Assembly: GCF_041435495.1 (NCBI RefSeq)
Contig: NZ_CP108644.1
Location: 5,627,501-5,691,500 of the forward strand
Length of the DNA stretch: 64,000 nucleotides
From: Streptomyces sp. NBC_01116
GTDB taxonomy: Bacteria > Actinomycetota > Actinomycetes > Streptomycetales > Streptomycetaceae
Direction of reading: 5' to 3'
Shown: positions 31,676 through 40,618 of the stretch, piece by piece
How the letters are laid out: each line of letters opens with the position of its first letter
Numbering within the stretch: the stretch's first letter is position 1
The notes under the pieces: generated by a model
What the model saw: the letters and a program-made list of their open reading frames with translations, nothing else
Databases searched by the model: none
What the model was told of the DNA's origin: nothing
Made by a program: the position numbers and the translations under genes

Positions 31676-33865
31676 TCAGAAGCGGCCGCCACCGCCCCGG
31701 CGGCCCCGGGTGCCGCCCCCTCCGAAGCTGCCCGGCCCGCCGCCGAAGCCGCCGGACCGGCCGCCGCCCCCGAACAGCCCGCCGAGGATGATGCCGCCGA
31801 GCACCGCCCCGCCCATGCCCCCGCCCCCGCCCTGCATGGAACCGGGACCCCGCAGGGAACCGGAGCCCCGGACGTCCTGCTCGGCCAGGCTCAGTGCCTG
31901 CCCGGCCAGCGCGTCCGCCTGCCGCGCCTCGGCCAGCGCCCCCTGCGCGTCCGTCGCCGACAGCTCCCGGGCCCGCTCCCACCGCCGCTGCGCCTCGGCC
32001 AGCCGCGTGCGGGCCTGGCTGCCGACCGCACCCCGGTTGGTCGTGATGAAGTCGGCCGCCGCCCCGATCGCGGACCGGGCGGTGAGCATCGCCTGATCGA
32101 GGAGGGAGCGGGCCTTCGCCTCGCCCCGCTCCTGGTCCCGGGCCCCCGCCAGCGCCTCGTCCAGGGCCGCGTCCGCCTCCTCCACCCGGCGCAGCGCGTC
32201 GACCGGGTCGTACGGTCCGGCGGCCGTCGCGGCCCGCACATCGCCGAGTACGGCCTCGGCGCGGGCGATCCGGCCGCGCAGATCGGCGGTCGACGCGCCC
32301 TCGGCGGTTCCTTCGAGCAGCCCGCCCGCGTCCGCGAGGTCGGTCTCCGTCTCGGTCAGCGCGGCGGGCAGCTTCCGCGCGGCCTCACCCAGCTCCGCCG
32401 CCCGCCGGTCCACCGAGTCCAGCAGCGTGCCCGCCTGGCCCACCGCGCCCTCGGCTCCCCGGATGTACACCGCGGCCCGGGAGTTCTCGCCGCCCTCGAC
32501 CGCCGTACGGGCCTGCTCCACGGCCGAGGCCGCGAAGACGAGCCGGTCCTTCGCCTGCTCGACGTCGGCCGCCACGGGTGCGGCGGTGCCCTCCCCGTAC
32601 CGCTCGTGCAGCCCGGCGACGCCCGACTCGGCCGCCACGACCCGTCCGGCCAGGCCGCGGTGGGTGGCGTCCACGGTGGCCAGGGCCTGCGGCGCGTTGC
32701 GTTCCAGGGCGCGCAGCCGGTCGAAGTCCTCGGAGACGGTGTCCAGGCCCTCGTTCGCGGTCGCGCACCGCCGCAGGATCTCCTCCAGCATCCGGCGGCG
32801 GGTCGCGTCGTCCTCCGGGAAGGCGTCGTCGAGCTGCTGGCGCAACCGGAACGACCGCGTCAGCTCGTCCTTCGCCCGCGCGACCGCCTCGGTGAAGGGC
32901 TTCGCCGCCTCCTCGCCGAACTGGGCGGTGGCGAAGCCGAGTTCCTCCTCGCTGGTGCGCACCGCGTCGTCGGTGTCCACCAGCACCTGCTTCGCCTGCC
33001 CGTCCAGCTCCGGCAGCGGCGTCGGCGGCTCCGGCGCACCACCCGCCCCCGCGCCCCGGCCCCAGCCGGTGGCCGCCGGGGTGGTGCGGGTCGTCGTACG
33101 CCGTCTGCGCCGGGCGTACGCGTAGGCGCCGACCGCGCCCGCGCCCACCACGACGGCCACCGGCAGGATGACATCGCGGGCGCCGGTGGAGTCGGAGCCG
33201 CCCGTTCCGGGATCGGCGGGCCCCGGCGTGATGGTGGGGGCGGTCACCGGGCGTCCGGCCAGCACGGAGCCGTAGCCGTCGGCCGCGCCGATCGCGGCCC
33301 CCGCCCAGTCGTTCTCCCGCAGCGCGGGTTCGATCGCGGTGCCCGCCACCTCCCGCAGCTGCTCGTCGGTGAGCGCGGAGCCGGCGTCGACGGAGTAGGC
33401 GTACTGCCGGTCGTGGGTGGCGACGGAGAGCAGCACGTCGTCCTGGCCCAGGCCGTTGCGGTCGGCGGTCTCGTCGCTCCAGGTCTGCCCGGACCGGCCG
33501 GAGAAATCGCGTACGTACACCACGAAGAGCTGGACGCGCTCATCGGCGTACAACCGGTCGAGTGCGTCCTCCACCTGCCCCGTCCGGTCGCCCAGCGCCC
33601 CTACCCGGTCGGTGATCTGCCCGTCCCGGGACAGCTCGACGGGGTCGTCGGCGCGGGCGGGCGCGGCGGCGGGGAGCACCAGCCAGCACACGGCGGACAG
33701 CACGGCGAGCAGACCGGCGAGAGGCCCGGCCAGGAGGGCGCCGGGAAGCCCGGCCACAGGGCCGCCGGGAGATCCGGCCGACCGGCCGGGAAGCCGGGCC
33801 CGGCCCGGGAGCCAGGGGCCGCCGGGTGCGGTGTTCCGAGCCCGTGGCGATCGAGGAGATATCAC
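31676..33865 (-). CDS. TPM-domain membrane protein (YgcG-like)
   Basis: About 729 aa from the GTG at 33865; an ATG at 33937 would add 24 residues, and neither has a clear ribosome site. A signal/anchor (LAGLLAVLSAVCWLVLPAAAPARA) is followed by a TPM domain (RVGALGDRTGQVEDALDRLYADERVQLFVVYV, DVLLSVATHDRQYAYSVD). After it come a membrane segment (VILPVAVVVGAGAVGAYAYARRRRR), a long coiled-coil region (about 250-650) and a Gly-rich tail. It is found with PspA in actinomycetes and probably acts in envelope stress. Confidence 0.82.
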   Translation of the reverse strand: MISPRSPRARNTAPGGPWLPGRARLPGRSAGSPGGPVAGLPGALLAGPLAGLLAVLSAVCWLVLPAAAPARADDPVELSRDGQITDRVGALGDRTGQVEDALDRLYADERVQLFVVYVRDFSGRSGQTWSDETADRNGLGQDDVLLSVATHDRQYAYSVDAGSALTDEQLREVAGTAIEPALRENDWAGAAIGAADGYGSVLAGRPVTAPTITPGPADPGTGGSDSTGARDVILPVAVVVGAGAVGAYAYARRRRRTTTRTTPAATGWGRGAGAGGAPEPPTPLPELDGQAKQVLVDTDDAVRTSEEELGFATAQFGEEAAKPFTEAVARAKDELTRSFRLRQQLDDAFPEDDATRRRMLEEILRRCATANEGLDTVSEDFDRLRALERNAPQALATVDATHRGLAGRVVAAESGVAGLHERYGEGTAAPVAADVEQAKDRLVFAASAVEQARTAVEGGENSRAAVYIRGAEGAVGQAGTLLDSVDRRAAELGEAARKLPAALTETETDLADAGGLLEGTAEGASTADLRGRIARAEAVLGDVRAATAAGPYDPVDALRRVEEADAALDEALAGARDQERGEAKARSLLDQAMLTARSAIGAAADFITTNRGAVGSQARTRLAEAQRRWERARELSATDAQGALAEARQADALAGQALSLAEQDVRGSGSLRGPGSMQGGGGGMGGAVLGGIILGGLFGGGGRSGGFGGGPGSFGGGGTRGRRGGGGRF

Positions 33866-34107
33866 CTTTGTGAGGCTATGCGCGCCTTTTCGCCCTCGCG
33901 ACCCGGCGTTCTGCCGATCCGCGTCGGCTGTTCGCATGAAAGGGCGCGGGAAAGAGGTTCCCCCGCGCGTGTGCGCGGAGGCGGAGGCCGCCGCCCGTCG
34001 TGAGATGGGGCGGACGTGGCGCGTTCCGAGGCCCGGTGCCGGAGGCCGACGGCGCCGCGCCGGTGAGGCCCGGCACCCAGGAGGGGCCCGAAGTCCGGAG
34101 GTGGCGT

Positions 34108-35706
34108 GTGACTGGCCTTCAGTTGTCGGTCGTCGTGCCGTGTTTCGACGAGGCCGAGGTGATCGAGGCCTTCCACGCCGCCCTGGTCGGCGTCCTGGAC
34201 CCCCTCGGGGACAGCTTCGAGATCTGCTACGTCGACGACGGCAGCCGGGACCGCACCCGCCTCCTGCTCAGCGCCCTCGCCGCGCGCGACCCACGCGTCC
34301 ACTACACCGCCTTCAGCCGCAACTTCGGCAAGGAGGCCGCCATGCTCGCCGGCCTCCGCATGTCGAGGGGAGCTGCCGTGGTCATCATGGACGCCGACCT
34401 CCAGCACCCGCCCGAGCTGATCCCCCGCATGCTGGAACTGCACCGGCACGGCTACGACCAGGTCATCCCGCGCCGCGACCGCGCGGGCGAGGGCATGCTC
34501 CGCACCACCCTCAGCCACACCTACTACGCGCTCGTCCGCCGCTGCATGGACGTGGAGCTCATCGACGGGTCGGGGGACTTCCGGCTGCTGTCGAGGCGGG
34601 CCGTGGAGAGCGTCCTGTCCCTTCCCGAGAGCAACCGCTTCTCCAAGGGGATCTTCTCCTGGATCGGCTTCGACACGGTCACCTTCCGCTACCGCAACAG
34701 CGAGCGGGTGGCGGGCCGGTCGAAATGGGGCAGCAAGCGGCTGCTGAACTACGGCATCGACGGACTGCTCTCCTTCAACAACCGGCCGCTCCGCCTCGCG
34801 ATCTACACCGGCTTCTGGGTCTTCGTCTCGGCCCTGGTCTACGCCCTGTGGACCGTCGTGGGCGTCGTCCTGCACGGCGCCGACACCCCCGGCTACGCCA
34901 CCCTCCTCACCGCCGTCGTCGCCCTCAGCGGCATCCAGCTGGTGACGCTCGGGGTCATCGGCGAGTACGTGGGCCGCATCTACCACGAGGCGAAACACCG
35001 ACCGCCCTACGTCGTGCGGGAGACCGACGCGACCCGGCGGGCACTGCCGGACGGCCCGCCGCCGCGCCCGCAACTCACCGGAGGCCCCGGCGAACGCGCC
35101 GCCACGCTTCCCCCGGCCCCCGCGACCGCCACGCTTCCCCCGGCCCCCGCGACCGGAGCGCCCGCCCCGGTCCCTGCGACCGGAGCCCCCGCGACCGACG
35201 CCCCCGCCCCGGCCCCCGCCCCGGAGTCCGGCGCCCCCGGCCGGTCCCGTACCGTCCGCCAGTTCGGCAGCTTCCTCCTCATCGGCTGTGTGAACACCGC
35301 CGTCTACCTCGGTGTCTACGCCTCGCTGAACCGCTGGATCCCCTACCTGTCGGCCCATGTCATCGGCTTCGCGGTCAGCATCGTGTGCTCGTTCCTGCTC
35401 AACTCCTACGTCACCTGCCGGACGCGGCCGACCTGGCACGGGTTCGTCCGCTATCCCCTCTCCAGCCTCGTCAACCTGGTGGCGTCCGGAGCGCTGCTCT
35501 ACGGGGCGGTGAGCGGCCTCGGGATGGACAAGAACCTCGCCGCGCTGGCGGCGGGCGTCCTCGTCACCCCGGTCTCGTTCCTGCTGGCCCGGTGGGCGAT
35601 CACCTCGGGCCGGACCAAGGCCGCCGAAGCGGCGCCGCGGGCCGAACCGCCGCCCGGCCGCCCGGCGCCCGAACCGCTGCCCACCCGCTCGTCCCGGGAG
35701 GGGTGA
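34108..35706 (+). CDS. GtrB-like glycosyltransferase 2 fused to a GtrA-like flippase domain
   Basis: A 532-aa protein from a GTG with GGAGG six bases upstream. The GT-A domain has VVPCFDEAEVI, DDGSRD and DADLQHPPE (the metal-binding DXD-like motif), followed by two membrane helices (YTGFWVFVSALVYALW, LLTAVVALSGIQLVTLGVIG). A Pro/Ala repeat linker (ATLPPAPAT, about 330-375) joins it to a GtrA domain with about four helices (FGSFLLIGCVNTAVYLG and on). GtrB loads a sugar onto polyprenyl phosphate and GtrA is thought to help flip it; here one polypeptide holds both. Confidence 0.88.
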   Translation: MTGLQLSVVVPCFDEAEVIEAFHAALVGVLDPLGDSFEICYVDDGSRDRTRLLLSALAARDPRVHYTAFSRNFGKEAAMLAGLRMSRGAAVVIMDADLQHPPELIPRMLELHRHGYDQVIPRRDRAGEGMLRTTLSHTYYALVRRCMDVELIDGSGDFRLLSRRAVESVLSLPESNRFSKGIFSWIGFDTVTFRYRNSERVAGRSKWGSKRLLNYGIDGLLSFNNRPLRLAIYTGFWVFVSALVYALWTVVGVVLHGADTPGYATLLTAVVALSGIQLVTLGVIGEYVGRIYHEAKHRPPYVVRETDATRRALPDGPPPRPQLTGGPGERAATLPPAPATATLPPAPATGAPAPVPATGAPATDAPAPAPAPESGAPGRSRTVRQFGSFLLIGCVNTAVYLGVYASLNRWIPYLSAHVIGFAVSIVCSFLLNSYVTCRTRPTWHGFVRYPLSSLVNLVASGALLYGAVSGLGMDKNLAALAAGVLVTPVSFLLARWAITSGRTKAAEAAPRAEPPPGRPAPEPLPTRSSREG

Positions 35707-35714
35707 CGTCCGCG

Positions 35715-37223
35715 ATGCCCGACGACGTTCCCGTGACCACCGCCCCGGAGGAGCCGCGGAGGGGCGAGGAGACGTCGGACCCGGCCGCGCGCCCCTCGGA
35801 GAGCCCCTGGACCGCCCTCTGGGTGAGCGCCCTCGCGCTCCCGCCCCTCGCCCTGCTCGCCGCCGCCTCCTGGTTCGGGCGGTGGGTGAGGCCCGGCGCG
35901 GACGACTGGTGCTTCCTGCCCGCCGTCCGGGACGACGGCATCACCGGCCTCGTCGGGACGTTCTACTTCGACGACAACGGGCGGGTCGCCAACGCCCTCC
36001 TGGTCGGCGCGTACGCGAAGTTCCAGGTCGCGGGACACCAGTGGTACCCCCTGGTCAGCGCCGTCCTGGTGCTCGCGGTCCTCTGGGCGGTGGCCGTCCT
36101 GGCACTGCGCCGGGCCCGGCTGCGCACCCCGCGCGGGCTGCCGCTCCTGCTCGCGGCGCTGACCGCCGTGCTCTTCCTGTTCGTCACGCCGAACACGTAC
36201 AAGACGTTCTACTGGCCCGCCGCGTCCGTCTCGCACACCCTGCCGCCCGTCCTGGCGTGCGCCGCGTCGATTCCGCTTCTGCTCGCCCGTACCCGCCGGG
36301 GGCGGGTCATCGCCATCGTCGTCGCGGCGCTGATGGCGGCCTTCCTCGCCACGCTGTCCGAGGAGACGGCGATCGTCGTCGTGGTGGTGCTGCTGGCGGC
36401 GCTCCTCGTCTCCGGCCGGGTCGTCCCCGCCGTCGACCGGGGGTTCGTCCGCCTGTGGTGCGCCGGAGGCATCGCCGGGACGGCGGCCGGGGCGCTGGTC
36501 CTCATCACCTCACCCGGCTCCATGACCCGCAGGGAGCGCTTCGGAGCGGGGACCGCCTCCCTGCTCGCCCCGGACTCCCTCGCCGCGTCGCTGCGCGCGT
36601 TCGCGGAGATCACCGTCACCGTGGTCACGACCTGGCAGTACGTGGGCGCGGTCGCGGTGGGCGTCCTGCTGGGGCTGCTGTGCCGCCGGGCGGACGGGAC
36701 GACGCCCCGCCCGCCCGCGCACTGGCCCCTGCTCACGGCCGCCGGGGTGCTCGCGCTCCTCGTCTCCGGCTACCTCTGCACGGTCATCGCCTACCCGGTG
36801 TTCCGCGACCGGGTGAGCGACCCGAGCGCCAACCGGCTGTGGAACGACTACCTCCTGCTGTACGTGATCGTGCTCGTCGGCGTGGGCGCCCTGCTGGGCC
36901 TCGGCCTGCGCGGCCTCACCCGCCGCACCGCCCCGGCGAAGGCGGTGTGCGCCGCGCTCTGCGTGCTGGTCTGCTTCGGCCCGGCCCTGTCGCTCACCGA
37001 CCTGGACACCGCGATGCGGGCCCGTGCCGAGAAGTGGGACGCCCAGGACCGCCGGCTGCGCGAGGGGGCGCGGGCCGGGAAGCGGGTCCTGCCGTACGAG
37101 CGCCTGGTGATCAGTAACATGCTGGAGCCGTTCAGCGAAGGCGGGCGCCGCTACTGGCCGGGCGGCTGCGTCGCCGACCTCTACGGGCTCGACCGGGTCA
37201 CGGACGGGGCCGGGCACCGCTGA
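35715..37223 (+). CDS. Polytopic membrane protein (DUF6056-like, GT-C-like)
   Basis: A 502-aa protein starting 8 bp after the GtrB-GtrA gene; ATG 35715 with AGGGG upstream is preferred over GTG 35703. About eleven hydrophobic helices and a first extracellular loop with RPGADDWCF, whose Asp-Asp resembles the catalytic region of GT-C glycosyltransferases. A C-terminal soluble tail follows. The tandem arrangement suggests it transfers the polyprenyl-linked sugar made by its neighbour to an envelope acceptor; this is inferred from context. Confidence 0.7.
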   Translation: MPDDVPVTTAPEEPRRGEETSDPAARPSESPWTALWVSALALPPLALLAAASWFGRWVRPGADDWCFLPAVRDDGITGLVGTFYFDDNGRVANALLVGAYAKFQVAGHQWYPLVSAVLVLAVLWAVAVLALRRARLRTPRGLPLLLAALTAVLFLFVTPNTYKTFYWPAASVSHTLPPVLACAASIPLLLARTRRGRVIAIVVAALMAAFLATLSEETAIVVVVVLLAALLVSGRVVPAVDRGFVRLWCAGGIAGTAAGALVLITSPGSMTRRERFGAGTASLLAPDSLAASLRAFAEITVTVVTTWQYVGAVAVGVLLGLLCRRADGTTPRPPAHWPLLTAAGVLALLVSGYLCTVIAYPVFRDRVSDPSANRLWNDYLLLYVIVLVGVGALLGLGLRGLTRRTAPAKAVCAALCVLVCFGPALSLTDLDTAMRARAEKWDAQDRRLREGARAGKRVLPYERLVISNMLEPFSEGGRRYWPGGCVADLYGLDRVTDGAGHR

Positions 37224-37253
37224 TCCGTGAGGTGGAGCCGTGACGGGCCGGGG

Positions 37254-37934
37254 TCATTCGTTCGCAACCGCCTGACGGTCCTTCAGCGCACGCGCCTTCG
37301 CGTTCTCGATGTGTTCCCGCATCCGGTCGGCGGCCCCCTCGGCATCGCCCGCGACCAGGGCGTCGTGGACGGCCGCGTGATCGCGGGCGGGCGACTCCGC
37401 GTCGGACGATCCGAGCTCGGTGAAGAGCCGGAAGCGCTGGACGTGGCCGCTCAGCGAACGGTACGCCGACTCCAGGAAGGGGTTGGCCGACTGCCGGGCG
37501 ATCAGGAAGTGGAAGCGCTCGTCCGCCGACAGGTAGGCGCGCAGCGACGTCGAGCCGTCCCCAGTCGTGCAGCGCCGCAGCTCCTCGATGCTGTCGGCGA
37601 CGTCCTGGAGGAACTCGGGGGTGGTCCGGCGGCCCGCCTCGTAGGCGAGGGTCGGCTCCAGCACCAGCCGGGCGTCCATCAGTTTGATCAGCTCGGTCTC
37701 GCTGAACAGCGGCGCCACCCGGTAGCCCTTGAGGGCCTCGCGGCGCACCAGGCCGGTGTGTTCGAGCCGGGCGAGCGCCTCACGCAGAGGCGTCTGGCTG
37801 ACGTTCAGCTCGCGGGACAGGGCGCCGATGTTGAGTGGCCGGCCCGGTGACCACAGTCCGTCCATGAACTGTCCGAGCAGCACTTCGTACATCTGATCGG
37901 CCAGGGGTTGCCGCTCGGACGGGCGCGTAGGCAT
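37254..37934 (-). CDS. GntR-family FCD-domain regulator of the tetronate operon
   Basis: A 226-aa protein with a winged helix (GRPLNIGALSRELNVSQTPLREALARLEHTGLV) and a FadR C-terminal (FCD) effector domain carrying the metal-site residues typical of the class (DARLVLEP, DERFHFLIA, DHAAVHDALVAGD). It is divergent from the catabolic operon at 38080 and probably represses it until a tetronate or its intermediate binds. The 145-bp gap holds several short palindromes that may be its operators. Confidence 0.87.
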   Translation of the reverse strand: MPTRPSERQPLADQMYEVLLGQFMDGLWSPGRPLNIGALSRELNVSQTPLREALARLEHTGLVRREALKGYRVAPLFSETELIKLMDARLVLEPTLAYEAGRRTTPEFLQDVADSIEELRRCTTGDGSTSLRAYLSADERFHFLIARQSANPFLESAYRSLSGHVQRFRLFTELGSSDAESPARDHAAVHDALVAGDAEGAADRMREHIENAKARALKDRQAVANE

Positions 37935-38000
37935 GCAAGGTCTCCTTCGTCGCCCGATGGTAGCGCGCCCCCTCCTTAGTGATCACCTGTTCGAGTAAAT

Positions 38001-38033
38001 GCTATAGCGTTACTAAGAATCGTATACTATAGT
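38001..38033. promoter_or_regulatory. Palindrome cluster, candidate GntR operator
   Basis: GCTATAGC (38001-38008), GTATAC (38022-38027) and ACTATAGT (38026-38033) lie in an A/T-rich island unlike its surroundings; the two 8-bp palindromes are centred 25 bp apart. It sits between the divergent GntR gene and the operon start, as expected for an FCD-family operator overlapping a promoter. Confidence 0.55.
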
Positions 38034-38079
38034 CGCGATCTCATTGGTTGTGCGCCACCGCAGAACGCAGAGGATCCCC

Positions 38080-39096
38080 ATGACGCAGCCCTCCGAAGAA
38101 CGTGCGCCCCGTGTACTCGTGACAACGCCTTACCTCGAACCCGGCGGCCCGGTCGACCGCATCCTCCGGGACGCCGGCCTGGAAACGGTCTTCGCCCGGC
38201 GCGCCGACCGGGAGGCCACCGGCGCCTCGCTGGCGGAATGCGTCGCCGACGTGGCCGGTGTCGTCGCCGGCACCGACCCCTTCTCCGCGGAGGTCATCGA
38301 AGCGGCACCCGGACTGAGGATCCTCAGCCGCTGCGGCGTCGGCCACGACAACATCGACGTCGCGGCGGCGACCCGGCGCGGCGTCGCGGTCACCATCACC
38401 CCGGGGACCAACCGCATATCCGTCGCCGAACACGTCCTGGCGCTGATGCTGAACTGCGCCCGGCGCATTCCGCAGAACCTCACCGCGGTGCGGGAGGGCG
38501 GCTGGACACAGGAGAGCGGCCGGGAACTGCACGGCACCACGCTCGGGATCGTCGGCCTCGGCTCCATCGGCCGGACCGTCGCCCGTGCGGCGCTCGCCCT
38601 CGGTATGCGGGTGGTCGCCCATGACCCCTGGCTGGACGAGGACTTCCTGAAGGAGACCGGGGTCGAGGCGCGGTCCCTCGACGACGTGCTGACCGAGGCG
38701 GACTTCCTCACCCTGCACATCTCCCTGGACGCGACCACCCGGCACCTGATCGACGCGGTCGCCCTGCGCCGCATGAAGCCCGACGCGTATCTGATCAACA
38801 CCTCCCGGGGCGGAGTCGTGGACGAGGACGCACTGGCCGACGCGGTCCGGGCGGGCCGGCTGGCGGGCGCCGCGCTGGACGTGACCGAGCACGAACCGCT
38901 GCCCGCCGACAGCAGGCTGCGCGGGCTCGACAGCGTCATCGTGACCGCGCACATCGCCGCCGCCACCGTCGAGGCCCGTGCCAGGTCCGGCGCGATGGCC
39001 GCCCGGCAGGTGGTCGAGCTGCTCGCCGGGCGCATCCCGGACCACCTGGTCAACCCCGGCAGCGTGAGCGTCGCCGCCGGCACGGGAGCGCGCTGA
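38080..39096 (+). CDS. D-2-hydroxyacid dehydrogenase (PGDH-like)
   Basis: A 338-aa protein from an ATG with AGAGGA six bases upstream. It has NAD-binding LGIVGLGSIGRTVA (about 160), substrate-loop residues RCGVGHDNID, and the catalytic Arg/Glu/His of the family in TSRGGVVDEDAL, DVTEHEPLP and TAHIAA. By position it would oxidise the C2 hydroxyl of a tetronate to the 2-oxo acid. Published tetronate operons use a beta-hydroxyacid dehydrogenase of another family for this step. It overlaps the next gene by one base (TGATG). Confidence 0.87.
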   Translation: MTQPSEERAPRVLVTTPYLEPGGPVDRILRDAGLETVFARRADREATGASLAECVADVAGVVAGTDPFSAEVIEAAPGLRILSRCGVGHDNIDVAAATRRGVAVTITPGTNRISVAEHVLALMLNCARRIPQNLTAVREGGWTQESGRELHGTTLGIVGLGSIGRTVARAALALGMRVVAHDPWLDEDFLKETGVEARSLDDVLTEADFLTLHISLDATTRHLIDAVALRRMKPDAYLINTSRGGVVDEDALADAVRAGRLAGAALDVTEHEPLPADSRLRGLDSVIVTAHIAAATVEARARSGAMAARQVVELLAGRIPDHLVNPGSVSVAAGTGAR

Positions 39097-39923
39097 TGCG
39101 GGCGCCGAACGGGCAGCGCTTCGACGCCAACCTCAAGTGGCTGTTCACCGAAGTCCCCTTCGAGGAACGGTTCGACGCCGCCGCCGCGGCCGGCTTCACC
39201 GGCGTCGAGTACGCCGACCCCTACCCGTACCCGGCAACCCGCCTGCGCCGACGCCTCGACGACGCGGGTCTCCACCAGGTACTGATCAACGCACCGATGG
39301 GCGAGCCCGGTTCGCCCGAGCGGGCGGGCGTTGCCTGCCTCCCCGGCCGGGCCGCCGAGTTCCGCGGGGGCCTGGAGCGCGGCCTCGACTACGCGGCCGA
39401 GCTGGGCAGCGACTTCCTGCACGTGCTGGGCGGCATCAGGCCGCCCGGCGTCAGCCACGACCGGGCCTTCGCCACGTTCGTCACCAACCTGACCTGGGCC
39501 GTCGAACGGGCCCGGGGCACGGGGGTGTGCCTGGTCCTGGAGGCACAGAACGGCCGTGACGTGCCCGGGTTCCTGCTGGACACCCAGGCGCGGGCCGCAG
39601 CCGTCGTGGAGGCCCTGGGCGGCGACGGGATCGGACTGCTCCTGGACCTCTACCACGTACAGGTCCAGGAGGGCGACCTCGTCACGACCCTGCGCGAGCA
39701 CCTGCCCCGGGTCCGCCACCTGCAGATCGCCGACCCGCCGGAACGCACGGAGCCCGGCAGCGGCGAGATCTCCTGGCAGCGTGTCTTCGGCACCCTCCTG
39801 GACGCCTCCTACCAGGGCTGGATCGGCTGTGAGTACCGCCCGGCGAACGGCACGGTGAACGGTCTCTCCTGGGTCGTCCGGCACACCGGAGCAGCGGCGT
39901 CACCGGCGGAGGCGCACCGATGA
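39096..39923 (+). CDS. otnI: OtnI-like 2-oxo-tetronate isomerase (hydroxypyruvate isomerase family)
   Basis: A 275-aa TIM-barrel protein with RFDANLKWLFTEVPF at the start, then LVLEAQNGRDVPG, LLLDLYHVQVQEGD, HLQIADPPERTEPGSGEI and GCEYRP. The two Glu residues (LEAQ and CEYRP) correspond to the paired catalytic Glu of hydroxypyruvate isomerases. In tetronate catabolism OtnI converts 2-oxo-tetronate to 3-oxo-tetronate. Flanking kinase and aldolase genes support this function. Confidence 0.86.
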   Translation: MRAPNGQRFDANLKWLFTEVPFEERFDAAAAAGFTGVEYADPYPYPATRLRRRLDDAGLHQVLINAPMGEPGSPERAGVACLPGRAAEFRGGLERGLDYAAELGSDFLHVLGGIRPPGVSHDRAFATFVTNLTWAVERARGTGVCLVLEAQNGRDVPGFLLDTQARAAAVVEALGGDGIGLLLDLYHVQVQEGDLVTTLREHLPRVRHLQIADPPERTEPGSGEISWQRVFGTLLDASYQGWIGCEYRPANGTVNGLSWVVRHTGAAASPAEAHR

Positions 39924-40618
39924 GCGGGGTAGCGGCGCGGCGTGCCCGCGCACCGAGGATCGCGCTGATCAGCGCCACACCCACCGCCATCGCCCCGGCG
40001 GTCGCGGGACTGGCCGAGGAGTTCCCGGCGGCCGAGCCCTGGAACCTGCTGGACGACCGGCTGCTCGACGACGCGCCGGAGGACGGCCCGCTGTCCCCGG
40101 CCCTCGTGGACCGGATGGCCCGGCTGATCGGCCACGCCCTGGCCGGTGGGGCCGACGGAGTGCTGCTGACCTGTTCGCTCTACGGCTCGGTCGCCGAGGC
40201 GGTCGAGACGCCGGTCCCGCTCCTGGCCCCCGACACCGCTGCCTTCGAGCAGGCGCTGGCTCTCTCCGCCGGACGGGGCCGGGTGCTCGTGCTCGCCTCG
40301 TTCGAGGCAGCGATGCGGGACTCGCTGAAGCGCTTCACCGCGGTCGCCGCCGCGGCCGGACCGGCGACGGAGCCGGTCGGAGTGGTCGCGCCCGACGCGT
40401 TCGACGCGGCCCGCCAAGGCGACCTCTCCACGCTCCGCGACGCGCTGCGGGACGCGTGCCTGCCGCACGTCACCGGCGCGGACACGGTCCTGCTCGCCCA
40501 GTTCTCCCTGGCGCCCGCCGCCGCGTTCCTCTCCACCGCGCTGGGGGTGCCCGTCGTCTCCGGTCCGCACGCCGCGGCCGCCGCCCTGCGCACCGCCCTC
40601 ACCGGGAGGCCGCTGTGA
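39920..40618 (+). CDS. Asp/Glu/hydantoin racemase-family protein with one catalytic Cys
   Basis: A 232-aa protein overlapping OtnI by ATGA. The first catalytic Cys region is present (GVLLTCSLYGS), but where racemases carry the second Cys there is ADTVLLAQFSLAPAA. Loss of one Cys makes two-base racemisation unlikely; single-Cys members include arylmalonate decarboxylase and some isomerases. In this operon it may epimerise or isomerise a tetronate intermediate, or remove a side product. Function is not known. Confidence 0.7.
   Translation: MSGVAARRARAPRIALISATPTAIAPAVAGLAEEFPAAEPWNLLDDRLLDDAPEDGPLSPALVDRMARLIGHALAGGADGVLLTCSLYGSVAEAVETPVPLLAPDTAAFEQALALSAGRGRVLVLASFEAAMRDSLKRFTAVAAAAGPATEPVGVVAPDAFDAARQGDLSTLRDALRDACLPHVTGADTVLLAQFSLAPAAAFLSTALGVPVVSGPHAAAAALRTALTGRPL

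Noticed and set aside
33417..37223. A single plus-strand frame open for about 1268 codons across several genes
   Set aside because: Only its last 502 codons (from 35715) look like protein with membrane segments; the earlier part is antisense or out of frame to the TPM and GtrB-GtrA genes and is low-complexity Arg/Pro/Ala, the usual shadow of high-GC coding DNA.
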